Made by a program: the position numbers and the translations under genes
Shown: positions 17,943-26,456 of the stretch, in pieces
How positions within the stretch are numbered: position 1 is the first letter of the stretch
Layout: every line of letters starts with the position of its first letter
The notes under the pieces: generated by a model
The model's database searches: none
What the model was told of the DNA's origin: nothing
What the model saw: only the letters and a program-made list of their open reading frames with translations
DNA from: JAKAGZ01 sp963772675
GTDB taxonomy: Bacteria > Bacteroidota > Ignavibacteria > Ignavibacteriales > Ignavibacteriaceae
Length of the DNA: 64,000 nucleotides
Assembly: GCA_963772675.1 (NCBI GenBank)
Contig: CAVYYF010000005.1
Coordinates: 248,001 to 312,000 of the forward strand
Reading direction: 5' to 3'

Positions 17943-19013
17943 TTAGGTACTGATTCTCTTACTTGATTCTTTTTCAAAAAAGAAAACTTTGTCTTTCTCA
18001 AAGGAGATTCCGACATCTTTTCCCTCGGAAATGTTTAAGTCAGTAGAAACCTTTGCTATAAACTTTGAATTTGCTGTAAATAAATGAATTACTTTTTCAC
18101 TTCCCAGAGAGCTTGTCATTTTCACTTTTGCGTTGAACAAGCCTTTATCTTTTTCTGCAATTTTTATTTGCTCAGGTCTTATTCCGACAAGAAAGTTTTT
18201 TCTATTATTTATTAATTCAGCTTTAGTCGGGATATTTTCAAAAACCTTTACTTCGAAAATATTAATCGGCGGCGAGCCCAGGAATTTTGCGACGAACAAA
18301 TTTTGTGGATTATCATAAATTTGATCTGGTTTTCCGACCTGCTGAATTTCTCCGTCTTTTATAACGGCTATTTTATCGCCCAGAGATAAAGCTTCAGTCT
18401 GGTCATGTGTTACATATATAGTTGTAATATTTAATCTTCTCTGAAGCGATTTCAACTCACTTCTCATATTTATTCTCAGCATCGCATCCAGATTTGAAAG
18501 AGGCTCATCTAAAAGAAGCACAGATGGATTTCTTACAATAGCTCTGCCGAGAGCGACTCTTTGTCTTTGACCACCGCTTAATTCTTTTGGTTTTGCTTCA
18601 AGCAAGCCTTTTAACTCTAAAATATCAGATGCTTCTTCTACTTTTCTTTTTATTTCATCTTTATTCAGTTTAGAAATTTTTAATGGGAAAGCAATGTTCT
18701 CAAAAACCGTCATATGCGGGTAAAGGGCATAGCTTTGAAAGACCATTGCAACATCACGTTCTTTAGGAGAAAGAAAAACTTTTTTACTTGGAGAAGCTAT
18801 CAATCTTTCGTTGAAATAGATTTCTCCTGTAGATTGTTGTTCAATTCCTGCAATAATATTTAATAAAGTGGACTTACCGCATCCACTCGGGCCTAGCAGA
18901 ACAAAAAAACTTCCGCATTCAATTTCAAGATTTATATCATTTAGTGCATTTACTTTGCCTCGCCTTAGGGTAAAAAAATTTTTACTTAAAGTGTTTATCT
19001 TGATTTTATTCAT
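17943..19013 (-). CDS. Sugar ABC transporter ATP-binding protein (MalK/UgpC type)
   Basis: A 356-residue ATPase that drives a sugar importer. Walker A is GPSGCGKST (41-49), the Q-loop Gln is at 93, the signature is LSGGQ (145-149), Walker B ends LLLDE (169-170), and the H-loop His is at 203. Residues from about 235 form a TOBE domain with the NFLVGIRPEQI segment typical of MalK/UgpC proteins. Its ATG overlaps the stop of the MalG-like permease (ATGA), so it is the last gene of a four-gene operon and is translationally coupled. The substrate is set by the binding protein. Confidence 0.93.
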   Translation of the reverse strand: MNKIKINTLSKNFFTLRRGKVNALNDINLEIECGSFFVLLGPSGCGKSTLLNIIAGIEQQSTGEIYFNERLIASPSKKVFLSPKERDVAMVFQSYALYPHMTVFENIAFPLKISKLNKDEIKRKVEEASDILELKGLLEAKPKELSGGQRQRVALGRAIVRNPSVLLLDEPLSNLDAMLRINMRSELKSLQRRLNITTIYVTHDQTEALSLGDKIAVIKDGEIQQVGKPDQIYDNPQNLFVAKFLGSPPINIFEVKVFENIPTKAELINNRKNFLVGIRPEQIKIAEKDKGLFNAKVKMTSSLGSEKVIHLFTANSKFIAKVSTDLNISEGKDVGISFEKDKVFFFEKESSKRIST

Positions 19014-19840
19014 CCTTTAATTGCTCCTTCTGTTAATCCCTGCATAATATATTTCTGGAACAGGGCAATGATTATGATAATCGGAATTACGGCAATTACT
19101 GATGCAGCCATTATATATCCCCAGGGAATTTGTCCGTGCAAACCTTCAAACAAAGCAATGCCAACCGGAATTGTTCTTGCCTTATAATCGATTGTAAACA
19201 TTAATGCAAAGAGAAATTCATTAAAAGAAAAAATAAATGAAAGAATGAAGGCCGAAAACAATCCCGGCAATGAGACTGGCAAAATTATCTTCTGTAAAAT
19301 TTTAAATCTCCCGGCGCCATCGATTAATGCGGCATTATCAAGCTCTTTGGAAAGTCTTGAAAAATGACTCAACAATATCCACAAAGCGAGAGGCAGCGAA
19401 AGGGTAATGTATGGAAACAACAGTGCGTAGTATGTGTTTATCCAGTTTAGGTTCGTTAAAATCTTAAAGAGATAGCCAATAAGACTTATTTGAGGAAACA
19501 TTGAAACGCCCAGCAGAAAAACAGGAATAATTATTCTCCCGGGAAATTTCAATCTTGTGATTGAATACGCAGAGAGACTTGCAATTATAGTTGTGAAAAA
19601 TGCAGCGAGTCCGGAAATAATAATGCTATTTTTTAAATATGCAATTAAATGAACCGCATTGCTTGTAAAGATTTCCGAATAATTATTTAAAGTAAAAAAA
19701 TAAGAAACCTGTTCGGAAAGAAAGTCGGGATTTTTGCTGAATGAAACTACTATCATCCATAAAAATGGTATTATACAGAAGAGCATCAGGAAAGCGGCAC
19801 TAAAAAAAAGCAATAATTTTTTAATCCGTTCTTCTTTCAT
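19010..19840 (-). CDS. Sugar ABC transporter permease (MalG type)
   Basis: A 276-residue inner-membrane protein with six predicted helices. The EAA loop that docks on the ATPase is at about 166-185, reading ELDNAALIDGAGRFKILQKI. Together with the MalF-like subunit it forms the channel of a carbohydrate importer of the CUT1 family. Both ends overlap their neighbours by four bases (ATGA), which shows tight operon packing. Confidence 0.92.
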   Translation of the reverse strand: MKEERIKKLLLFFSAAFLMLFCIIPFLWMIVVSFSKNPDFLSEQVSYFFTLNNYSEIFTSNAVHLIAYLKNSIIISGLAAFFTTIIASLSAYSITRLKFPGRIIIPVFLLGVSMFPQISLIGYLFKILTNLNWINTYYALLFPYITLSLPLALWILLSHFSRLSKELDNAALIDGAGRFKILQKIILPVSLPGLFSAFILSFIFSFNEFLFALMFTIDYKARTIPVGIALFEGLHGQIPWGYIMAASVIAVIPIIIIIALFQKYIMQGLTEGAIKG

Positions 19841-20721
19841 TTTAGCTCTTCAGTAAAGTTTCCTAATTTTATATAAAGCACAGCAAGAATTGAAGCCAGC
19901 AGGAATATTAAAACAGATATAGCTGAACCATAACCAAAGTCGCCTGTCAGGTAATATTTAAAAGCATAAAGAGAAACCGAAGTAGTGCTGCCGCCCGGAC
20001 CCCCTCCCGTTAAAACATAAATCAAATCGAAAATTCTTATTGCGTCTATTGTCCTGAATAAAAGTGCAACAACTATAACCGGTTTCAATAGAGGTAACGT
20101 GATTTGAAAAAATCTATTTATAAAATTAGTCCCGTCAATTTTTGCCTGCTTGTAAAGTTCATTAGGGATAGTCGACAAACCGGCAAGTATAATTATTGTT
20201 ATAAATGGAGTGGTTTTCCAGACATCACTTATCACTATTGAAAAAAATGCACTGGCGGATGAACCCAGCCAATTAATCGACGAGTCTGAAAGGCCCAGAT
20301 GGATTGCAAGATAATTGAGTAGTCCATAATTGAAATTATAAATAAGTTGCCAGACTCTTGCTGAAATTGCAATAGGAATAGCCCACGGGATTAAAATCGC
20401 TATACGGAGAAAACCGCGGCCGGGAAATTTTTCGTTTAAAACAAGTGCGAAGATAGTTCCCAGGATAATTTCCAATGTTACAGAAACCAGAACAAAAAGA
20501 ATTGTAAATATTAGTGAATCCTGGAAATGGATGTCGGAAAACACTCTCTGATAATTTTCAAGCCCTATAAATTTCTCAGGTAGAAAAGTTACATCTCTTA
20601 AAAAGCCGGTTATTAGTGTACCAGCTACGGGCACTATAATAAATATTAAAACAACCAGGATGAGCGGAAGATTAAAAATAAATCCCTGCTTTTTGTCATT
20701 ATTTTGTGAAAAAGCTTTCAT
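19837..20721 (-). CDS. Sugar ABC transporter permease (MalF type)
   Basis: A 294-residue inner-membrane protein with six predicted helices, shorter than enteric MalF because it lacks the large periplasmic loop. The EAA-type loop is at about 188-210 (ELYKQAKIDGTNFINRFFQI). It pairs with the MalG-type protein encoded next. It overlaps the binding-protein gene by four bases and the MalG-type gene by four bases. Confidence 0.92.
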   Translation of the reverse strand: MKAFSQNNDKKQGFIFNLPLILVVLIFIIVPVAGTLITGFLRDVTFLPEKFIGLENYQRVFSDIHFQDSLIFTILFVLVSVTLEIILGTIFALVLNEKFPGRGFLRIAILIPWAIPIAISARVWQLIYNFNYGLLNYLAIHLGLSDSSINWLGSSASAFFSIVISDVWKTTPFITIIILAGLSTIPNELYKQAKIDGTNFINRFFQITLPLLKPVIVVALLFRTIDAIRIFDLIYVLTGGGPGGSTTSVSLYAFKYYLTGDFGYGSAISVLIFLLASILAVLYIKLGNFTEELK

Positions 20722-22007
20722 TTATTTTCACTGTAAATTTTTTCTAAAGAATTAATTTCCTGTTGACTTTTAGTTAAGGCATCCACTGGGGTAATTTTCC
20801 CGGCAAGGCAACGGTTAACATATCGTTGCATTATATCTGAGACTTCACTGTAATAAGGTAGCACCGGACGAGCTACCGCATGTTGAAATGCCTCATAAAG
20901 AATTTTTAGTTGCGGATATTTTTCCTGTAGTTCCTTGTCGAAGTAAACATCTTTTCTTCCTGGATTCCAACCAACGGACGTAAACAGATCCTTCTGTATT
21001 TTATACGAAGTTACATATTTTATGAACTGTAAAGCCTTTTCTTTTTGATCAGAGTATTTTGAAATACCAATGTGCCATCCGCCGAGAGCAGATGCAGATT
21101 GATGATTTTTGAAGTGTGGCAGGACAGCCATCCCGGTTTTTCCATTTACCCTAGAGTCTTTGCTATTGTGAAGTTTATAAGCATAACTCCAGTTTCGTTC
21201 AAACAATGCGTTACCGTTTTGAAATGCTCTTCTGACTTCTTCCTCCTTCATATCAGTATATGTATTCTCAGAAGATATTTTATATTTGTGAATAAGATCG
21301 TTCATAAATCTTAGTGCGAAAATATTTTGAGGAGTATTTAATTTTATCTTTCCGTTTTTTAGAATACCTCCCCCGTTGGAAGAAATAAACTCTACAAAAT
21401 CGCAAATTAATCCTTCGTACTGGGCGCCCTGCCAGAGAAATCCGTAAAAGTTTTTATTTGTTTTTCTTTCTTCTTTTTGAATTATTTCAGATTCATTAAC
21501 CAGATCACTCCAGGTTATCGGAGTACCCTCAAATCCGAACTTTTCTAACAAGTCTTTTCTGCAATAAAGTAGCCCAACATCCAGAAAAACCGGTAAAGCA
21601 TATAATTTATTTCCGGATTTATCAACAGAGTTTATTACAGAGGTGAAAAAATTTTTTACTGAAAAGCTTGTATCTTTAGACAACTGGCCCAAAGGTAACA
21701 GCCAGCCAGATTCAATGAATTGTTTCAGCCAAACCACATCCATCAAAAATAAATCGGGATTCTTTTTTCTAGCCTCAAGTGAAACGATAAGCGATTGTTT
21801 TCGTTGATCTGTATAAGTCGGCTGCCTGATTAGCTGAAGATCAGAATATGTTTCTTCATTGAATCTGTTTACAAGCCCCTGCCAGTAATTCACTTCTTCC
21901 GGAGAGCCGCCGATCCAGATCGTAAATTCTCTTTGATTATTTGAACAGCCTGAAAGTAATATTAGTAGTGAAGCTATAAATAAAATAAAAAATCTTCTAT
22001 TTGGCAT
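20718..22007 (-). CDS. Sugar ABC transporter substrate-binding lipoprotein
   Basis: A 429-residue solute-binding protein of the family 1 (maltose/trehalose/oligosaccharide) type. The lipobox LLSGC puts the lipidated Cys at 21, so it is anchored to a membrane facing the periplasm. Typical features are FTIWIGGSPEEVNYWQGLVN at the start of the mature domain, LFLMDVVWLKQF and the late ALGGWHIGISKYSDQKEKA segment. It is the first gene of the operon, with the promoter expected in 22008-22090. The sugar is unknown; comparison with ThuE-like proteins is only a guess. Confidence 0.92.
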   Translation of the reverse strand: MPNRRFFILFIASLLILLSGCSNNQREFTIWIGGSPEEVNYWQGLVNRFNEETYSDLQLIRQPTYTDQRKQSLIVSLEARKKNPDLFLMDVVWLKQFIESGWLLPLGQLSKDTSFSVKNFFTSVINSVDKSGNKLYALPVFLDVGLLYCRKDLLEKFGFEGTPITWSDLVNESEIIQKEERKTNKNFYGFLWQGAQYEGLICDFVEFISSNGGGILKNGKIKLNTPQNIFALRFMNDLIHKYKISSENTYTDMKEEEVRRAFQNGNALFERNWSYAYKLHNSKDSRVNGKTGMAVLPHFKNHQSASALGGWHIGISKYSDQKEKALQFIKYVTSYKIQKDLFTSVGWNPGRKDVYFDKELQEKYPQLKILYEAFQHAVARPVLPYYSEVSDIMQRYVNRCLAGKITPVDALTKSQQEINSLEKIYSENK

Positions 22008-22096
22008 TATTATTTTTGTTGTTTGGGATATTTTGAAATATAAAAACTAAGAGCGTTAATAGAAATGAAAAAAGTGAAATGTTGAGATTATCTGTT

Positions 22097-22134
22097 AAAA
22101 AACCCCGAAGGTTTTTCAAATAACCTTCGGGGTT
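22097..22134 (-). terminator. Rho-independent terminator of sodC
   Basis: A perfect 13-bp stem pairs 22101-22113 with 22122-22134 (AACCCCGAAGGTT), followed on the minus strand by six T. It lies 17 bases after the sodC stop, and separates sodC from the sugar ABC operon promoter region. Confidence 0.92.
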
Positions 22135-22150
22135 GAATTTTTACAGGTTT

Positions 22151-22714
22151 TTATTTTGCAATACCTATAACTCCGCATCCAGCTCTTGGGCCTGCTGCAC
22201 CAGTTGGCTGTGAATGAAGATCATCTGTTCCAGCGTGAACTATTAGCCCTCTGCCAATAATTGAATGAGGTCCCCAGAAGGAAAGTAAATCATCTGTCCA
22301 TTCAAAATGAGCTTTGCCGTTGGCATCTGCTGTTATGTTACCCATATCGCCAACGTGCCTTACTTTGTCCATTGGTCCACCGTGTTTAACTCTTTCGGGA
22401 TTAAAGTGTCCGCCTGCCGATGTTCCGTCCAATGCACTGCAATCGCCGTATTCGTGAATATGAAATCCATGTTTTCCCGGCTTTAATCCTTCGATATTGG
22501 CAACTACCTTAATGCCATCTTTGACTTTTGTGAATGTAACAATTCCATGAGCGTTGTGTCCTTTTGTAGGATGAACTACGCAAACGGCCTTTGTTATTTT
22601 CGGCATCATCGTTTGGCTTTTCATTTTGTGTTTCATTTGCTGTGGAAAAGTTGTAATGGAAACAAATGCCAAAATTAGAAACGAAAACAGAAATAAATCT
22701 GATCTTATCCTCAT
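22151..22714 (-). CDS. sodC: Cu/Zn superoxide dismutase, exported
   Basis: A 187-residue enzyme with an N-terminal signal peptide (about 1-24) and a short Met/Lys-rich linker (MKHKMKSQTMM) that might help capture copper. All metal ligands are visible: Cu ligands H85, H87 and H160, bridging H103, and Zn ligands H111, H120 and D123. The disulfide pair is C92 and C180, and the R177 near the active site lies in AGPRAGCG. It turns periplasmic superoxide into hydrogen peroxide and oxygen. It is monocistronic, with its own strong terminator. Confidence 0.95.
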   Translation of the reverse strand: MRIRSDLFLFSFLILAFVSITTFPQQMKHKMKSQTMMPKITKAVCVVHPTKGHNAHGIVTFTKVKDGIKVVANIEGLKPGKHGFHIHEYGDCSALDGTSAGGHFNPERVKHGGPMDKVRHVGDMGNITADANGKAHFEWTDDLLSFWGPHSIIGRGLIVHAGTDDLHSQPTGAAGPRAGCGVIGIAK

Positions 22715-22848
22715 GACTACCTCCTTTCTTTAGTGATTCGAGCGGTTTCACTTAAATGATCTTAGGCTCATTTAGGTGAATAATTTTAAACTTTAATTAA
22801 TTTTAGGAGAGTTACAAGATAAATATTAATCTTAACTGAAAGGATCGT

Positions 22849-24054
22849 TTATTGCGAAAAATCCTTTTTAATTAGCCCGGAGATTGTCTGGCCAATGCTT
22901 AACGATGCAGTTGCGGCGGGCGAAGGCGCATTCAAAACGTGAATCATTTTTTCTGTTTCTATAATTCTGAAATCATCAACGAGTTTTCCATCCGGTTCAA
23001 GAGCCTGTGCACGAACTCCGGCGCCTTCACGGTAAATATCATTGTATTGAATTTCGGGAATTAACTTTTGTAAAGCTTTTACAAAAGCGGCTTTGCTAAA
23101 CGAACGGTAAAATTCGTGGAAACCCATTTTATAATGTTTAGCAACCATTTTCCAGAAGCCGGGGTATGTACTCATTTCCAGCATATCAGAAATTGAAATA
23201 TCTGAATGTTTGTACCCTTCTCTTTTGAACGCAAGTACAGCATTTGGCCCTGCTTCAACTCCGCCCTTAATCATTCTTGTGAAATGTACTCCAAGAAAAG
23301 GAAATTTAGGATCAGGTACCGGGTAGATTAAATTTTTAACCAGATGTTCTTTTTCTTTTTTTATCTTATAATATTCTCCACGGAAGGGGACTATCTGCAA
23401 ACCGGGTTCAACTCCGCAGAGTTTTGCAACCCTGTCAGATTGCAAACCCGCACAATTAACTAAAAATTTAGTTTTGACTTCACCACTTTCGGTTTCTAAT
23501 ATAAGGGTTCCGTTTTCTCTTTTTAGCTTTCGGAAACGGCTGTTAGTTTTTATCTCTCCCTCTTTACTAAGTATTAATTTTTTATAAGCATCTACTACAT
23601 CCTTATAATCAACAATGCCCGTTTCGCCAACATATAAACCATCAATGCCATTTACGTTAGGCTCGTATTCTTTTAATTCATCTTTTGATAGCCTTTTAAT
23701 TTGTTTCAATCCGTTTTCTTTCCCACGTCTTTCTAATTCGTTAAGCGAAGGAATTTCATTTTCGTTTGTAGCTATAACAAGCTTTCCGCAACGTTCGTGT
23801 TTAATGTTGTTTTCTTCGCAGAATTTATACATCATCTCTCTGCCGGTAGTGCAGTTTTTTGCCTTTAATGAACCGGGATTGTAGTAAAGGCCGGAATGTA
23901 TTACTCCGCTGTTATTTCCCGTCTGATGAGTCGCCAGATGATCTTCGGCTTCAATAATTACAATTTTATAATTTCCTTTTTGTTGAAGATTAAGAGCGGT
24001 AGCGGTTCCTACAATTCCTCCGCCGATGATTGCTATATCGTAAGTGTCAGCCAA
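22849..24054 (-). CDS. lhgO: L-2-hydroxyglutarate oxidase
   Basis: A 401-residue FAD enzyme of the DAO family. The FAD-binding Rossmann motif is at the N-terminus (IIGGGIVGTATAL), followed by the LhgO signature HQTGNNSGVIHSGLYYNPGS at about 43-62. The C-terminus has VRAQALEPDGKLVDDF and the second FAD contact PSPAATASLSIGQ. It oxidises L-2-hydroxyglutarate to 2-oxoglutarate and passes electrons to the quinone pool or oxygen, clearing a side product of central metabolism. The start is a TTG at 24054 with an AGG-type ribosome site. The length is normal for the family. Confidence 0.92.
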   Translation of the reverse strand: MADTYDIAIIGGGIVGTATALNLQQKGNYKIVIIEAEDHLATHQTGNNSGVIHSGLYYNPGSLKAKNCTTGREMMYKFCEENNIKHERCGKLVIATNENEIPSLNELERRGKENGLKQIKRLSKDELKEYEPNVNGIDGLYVGETGIVDYKDVVDAYKKLILSKEGEIKTNSRFRKLKRENGTLILETESGEVKTKFLVNCAGLQSDRVAKLCGVEPGLQIVPFRGEYYKIKKEKEHLVKNLIYPVPDPKFPFLGVHFTRMIKGGVEAGPNAVLAFKREGYKHSDISISDMLEMSTYPGFWKMVAKHYKMGFHEFYRSFSKAAFVKALQKLIPEIQYNDIYREGAGVRAQALEPDGKLVDDFRIIETEKMIHVLNAPSPAATASLSIGQTISGLIKKDFSQ

Positions 24055-24317
24055 CTATTTTACCTGAAGAAATAAATATTATTACTACAAGATAGCTTTA
24101 AGAACCAACTAAATAAATAGAATTGTTACATTTTGATTCAGATCCCAAAAATAGAACAGTAAAAATACCGCATACTAATGGTAATATTTTCCGATTATTT
24201 GATTGAGAAAATTTTCGTCTGTAATTATTACCGTGCTTGTTGGCACGAATGTGGATTTAACTATCACGCCCAATTAGAAATCAGTGTTTATAATTTAATG
24301 GAAAGGGGTAAAAAATT

Positions 24318-24902
24318 GTGAAAAAATTATTAATTATTTTATCAGTTTTTACGATGTTTTTTGTCGGTTGCCAGAACGCAAATGACTCAAATATAACCGG
24401 ACCTGTAACCGGTGATGGAGGAATAGATATTTCATCCACTAATGGAACAGCAGCACCGACGGTTGCGGATACTATTGACGGTTCGCAAGGAGGAAGTATA
24501 ATTCTAAATTGTGACACAACAATAAACGGCAAAACACAAACCGTTCATATAAATCTTCACTTTCAAAAGGGAGCTTTTAATGGCGTAAAGGTGATTACTG
24601 TAATTGCAAGTTTTGATAGCATTAGCCTGTCTTTTTTTCCTCATATGGTCTTCAATGACAGTGATTTAGTTAAACTTACTGCCAATTTTACTGGCGTGAA
24701 TTTAAATTCACTTCCGTCTGTACATAGTCAGGGTAAGGATACTACTAGTAGTAAATATAGTTTTTGCTATTTTGGAAACGACAATAGTTATGAAATAATT
24801 AAAGAAGATAGTATATCAGTTAGTAATGCTTCCTCACAAATTGGCGTTAAAAATGCTCAGCTAAAACATTTTTCACGCTACTGCTGGGCAACGCGGCGAT
24901 AA
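24318..24902 (+). CDS. Lipoprotein of unknown function
   Basis: A 194-residue predicted lipoprotein with a GTG start preceded by AAGGGG about 8 bases away. The lipobox is FVGC with Cys18. A low-complexity Gly/Thr/Asp linker (about 20-60) is followed by a beta-rich domain with ILNCDTTINGKTQTVHINLHF. The C-terminus has NAQLKHFSRYCWATRR with a Cys that could pair with an earlier one in YSFCYFGND. I do not recognise the family. It is followed by its own terminator, so it is transcribed alone. Confidence 0.6.
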   Translation: MKKLLIILSVFTMFFVGCQNANDSNITGPVTGDGGIDISSTNGTAAPTVADTIDGSQGGSIILNCDTTINGKTQTVHINLHFQKGAFNGVKVITVIASFDSISLSFFPHMVFNDSDLVKLTANFTGVNLNSLPSVHSQGKDTTSSKYSFCYFGNDNSYEIIKEDSISVSNASSQIGVKNAQLKHFSRYCWATRR

Positions 24903-24928
24903 TAAGTAATATACTCTAATTTAACTAG

Positions 24929-24958
24929 AAGGGACGCAATAATCGTCCCTTTATATTT
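24929..24958 (+). terminator. Terminator hairpin after lipoprotein gene
   Basis: AAGGGACG (24929-24936) pairs with CGTCCCTT (24944-24951), loop of 7, followed by TATATTTCT. It lies 26 bases past the stop at 24902. The U tract is interrupted, so efficiency is uncertain. Confidence 0.7.
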
Positions 24959-25172
24959 CTATGTAAAGAAATATTTGTCTGCACTTATAACCACCGGAAG
25001 CCCTTTAACTAAAACATATTTAACTATCTTTTTAGAGATATATTTCATTTGCTGAGAAAAATTAGTTTCCACAGTATTTTATCTATTATTATTAGAGTAA
25101 TAATATGATTATCTTTTTACGATAGATATTCGGTATAATCAACAATTATTTTACATCAATTTAGTACCCTGT

Positions 25173-25727
25173 ATGAAATACATTGCATTTCTCCGTGCTG
25201 TAAACGTCGGCGGACACAACAAAATTAAGATGGATGATCTAAAAAAGCTATTTGTATCATTAGGATATAAAAATGTAGAAACAGTAATTCAAAGCGGTAA
25301 TGTCATATTTGAAACTTCGGAAAAGAATGTATCAGCTATTACAACAAAAATCGAAAAGAAAGTAAATGAGTTCATGAAAAAAGATATTGCGGTTTTTGTA
25401 AGAACTTTTTCTGAACTTTCTAAAATTGTTATATCAAATCCGTTTGGTAAAACCAAAGCTGATGATAAGATAAAGACCTATGTTTTCTTTTTATATAAAG
25501 AACCGGAGGGGAAATTAAAGCTTCCATTAGTTTCACCAAATAAAGAAATAAATGTTTTTGAGAAAATCAATCTTAGCCTTTTTATGCTTGTAAAAAAGAT
25601 TCCCGGGAAAGCTTCTTCACCAAATGACTTTATAGAAAAAACTTTTGGCGTTCCCGTAACCGCGCGCAACTGGAATGTTGTTTGTAATATTGTTGAAAAA
25701 GCGTCTGCACAAAACCATGAAACCTAA
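25173..25727 (+). CDS. DUF1697 protein
   Basis: A 184-residue cytoplasmic protein of the DUF1697 family, recognised by MKYIAFLRAVNVGGHNKIKM at the start, ETVIQSGNVIFET near residue 36 and VTARNWNVV near the end. The family fold is known but its function is not. The gene overlaps the YdeI-like gene by 11 bases, so the two are probably translated together. Confidence 0.88.
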   Translation: MKYIAFLRAVNVGGHNKIKMDDLKKLFVSLGYKNVETVIQSGNVIFETSEKNVSAITTKIEKKVNEFMKKDIAVFVRTFSELSKIVISNPFGKTKADDKIKTYVFFLYKEPEGKLKLPLVSPNKEINVFEKINLSLFMLVKKIPGKASSPNDFIEKTFGVPVTARNWNVVCNIVEKASAQNHET

Positions 25728-26295
25728 ATTTTTTTCGGACCCGTCTAAATTCCGCAAATGGCTTGAAGATAATCATGGTAAAGAAAAAGAATTGCTGGTG
25801 GGATTTTATAAAAAATCTTCTGGTAAACCGAGCATCACCTGGCCGGAATCAGTTGATCAGGCGCTTTGTTTCGGCTGGATAGACGGAATTCGCAGATCGA
25901 TAGACGAGGAAAGCTATTCAATAAGATTCACGCCCAGAAATCCCAAAAGCACCTGGAGCGCTGTAAATATTAAAAAAGTTGAAGCACTTAAAAAGCTTGG
26001 TTTGATGAAACCTGCCGGACTTACCGCCTATGAAAAAAGAGAAGATAAAAACTCAAAAATTTATTCTTTCGAACAGAAGATTATACAATTTAATCCGCAA
26101 TACGAAAAGACTTTTAAAAGGAATAAAAAAGCCTGGAATAATTTCCAATTGCAACCACCTTATTATAGAAAAACCGTAACCCACTGGGTAATGAGTGCAA
26201 AGCAGGAGGAAACCCGTTTAAAAAGATTAAATAGGCTAATAAAAGATTCCGAAGCGGGATTTAAAATTAAAGAAATGAGAAAGGCAGGGAAGTAG
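25717..26295 (+). CDS. YdeI/OmpD-associated family protein
   Basis: A 192-residue protein recognised by WLEDNHGKEKELLVGFYKK and the hallmark PESVDQALCFGWIDGIRRS, followed by YSIRFTPRNPKSTWS. Family members are small bacterial proteins named YdeI or bacteriocin-protection proteins; the biochemical role is unclear. I start at the ATG at 25717 rather than an earlier in-frame codon because the conserved domain begins there. It overlaps the DUF1697 gene and ends just before a dispersed repeat. Confidence 0.85.
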   Translation: MKPKFFSDPSKFRKWLEDNHGKEKELLVGFYKKSSGKPSITWPESVDQALCFGWIDGIRRSIDEESYSIRFTPRNPKSTWSAVNIKKVEALKKLGLMKPAGLTAYEKREDKNSKIYSFEQKIIQFNPQYEKTFKRNKKAWNNFQLQPPYYRKTVTHWVMSAKQEETRLKRLNRLIKDSEAGFKIKEMRKAGK

Positions 26296-26313
26296 GGACT
26301 ATTTTTAAATTGT

Positions 26314-26449
26314 AACGAGACTGTTCAAAAAGTAATTAATGTCATCACGAACGAAGTGAAGTGATCTGTTTTCTGAATATGAAATGAAAGATTGCTTCGT
26401 CGTTTCTCTCCTCGCAATGACATTGCCTGATTTTTTGAATAGCCCCGTT
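26314..26449. repeat. Inverted-repeat intergenic element (MITE/REP-like, possible bidirectional terminator)
   Basis: About 136 bases flanked by imperfect 19-bp inverted repeats: AACGAGACTGTTCAAAAAG (26314-26332) faces the complement of TTTTTTGAATAGCCCCGTT (26431-26449). Inside is a second imperfect palindrome: AATGTCATCACGAACGAAG on the left against GAAGCAATCT and TCGCAATGACATT read on the right. The GTCATTGCGAG...GAAGCAATCT theme is a well-known dispersed repeat of FCB and other genomes. It lies between two convergent genes, so it may end both transcripts. No transposase is inside. Confidence 0.7.
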
Positions 26450-26456
26450 ATTAGTT

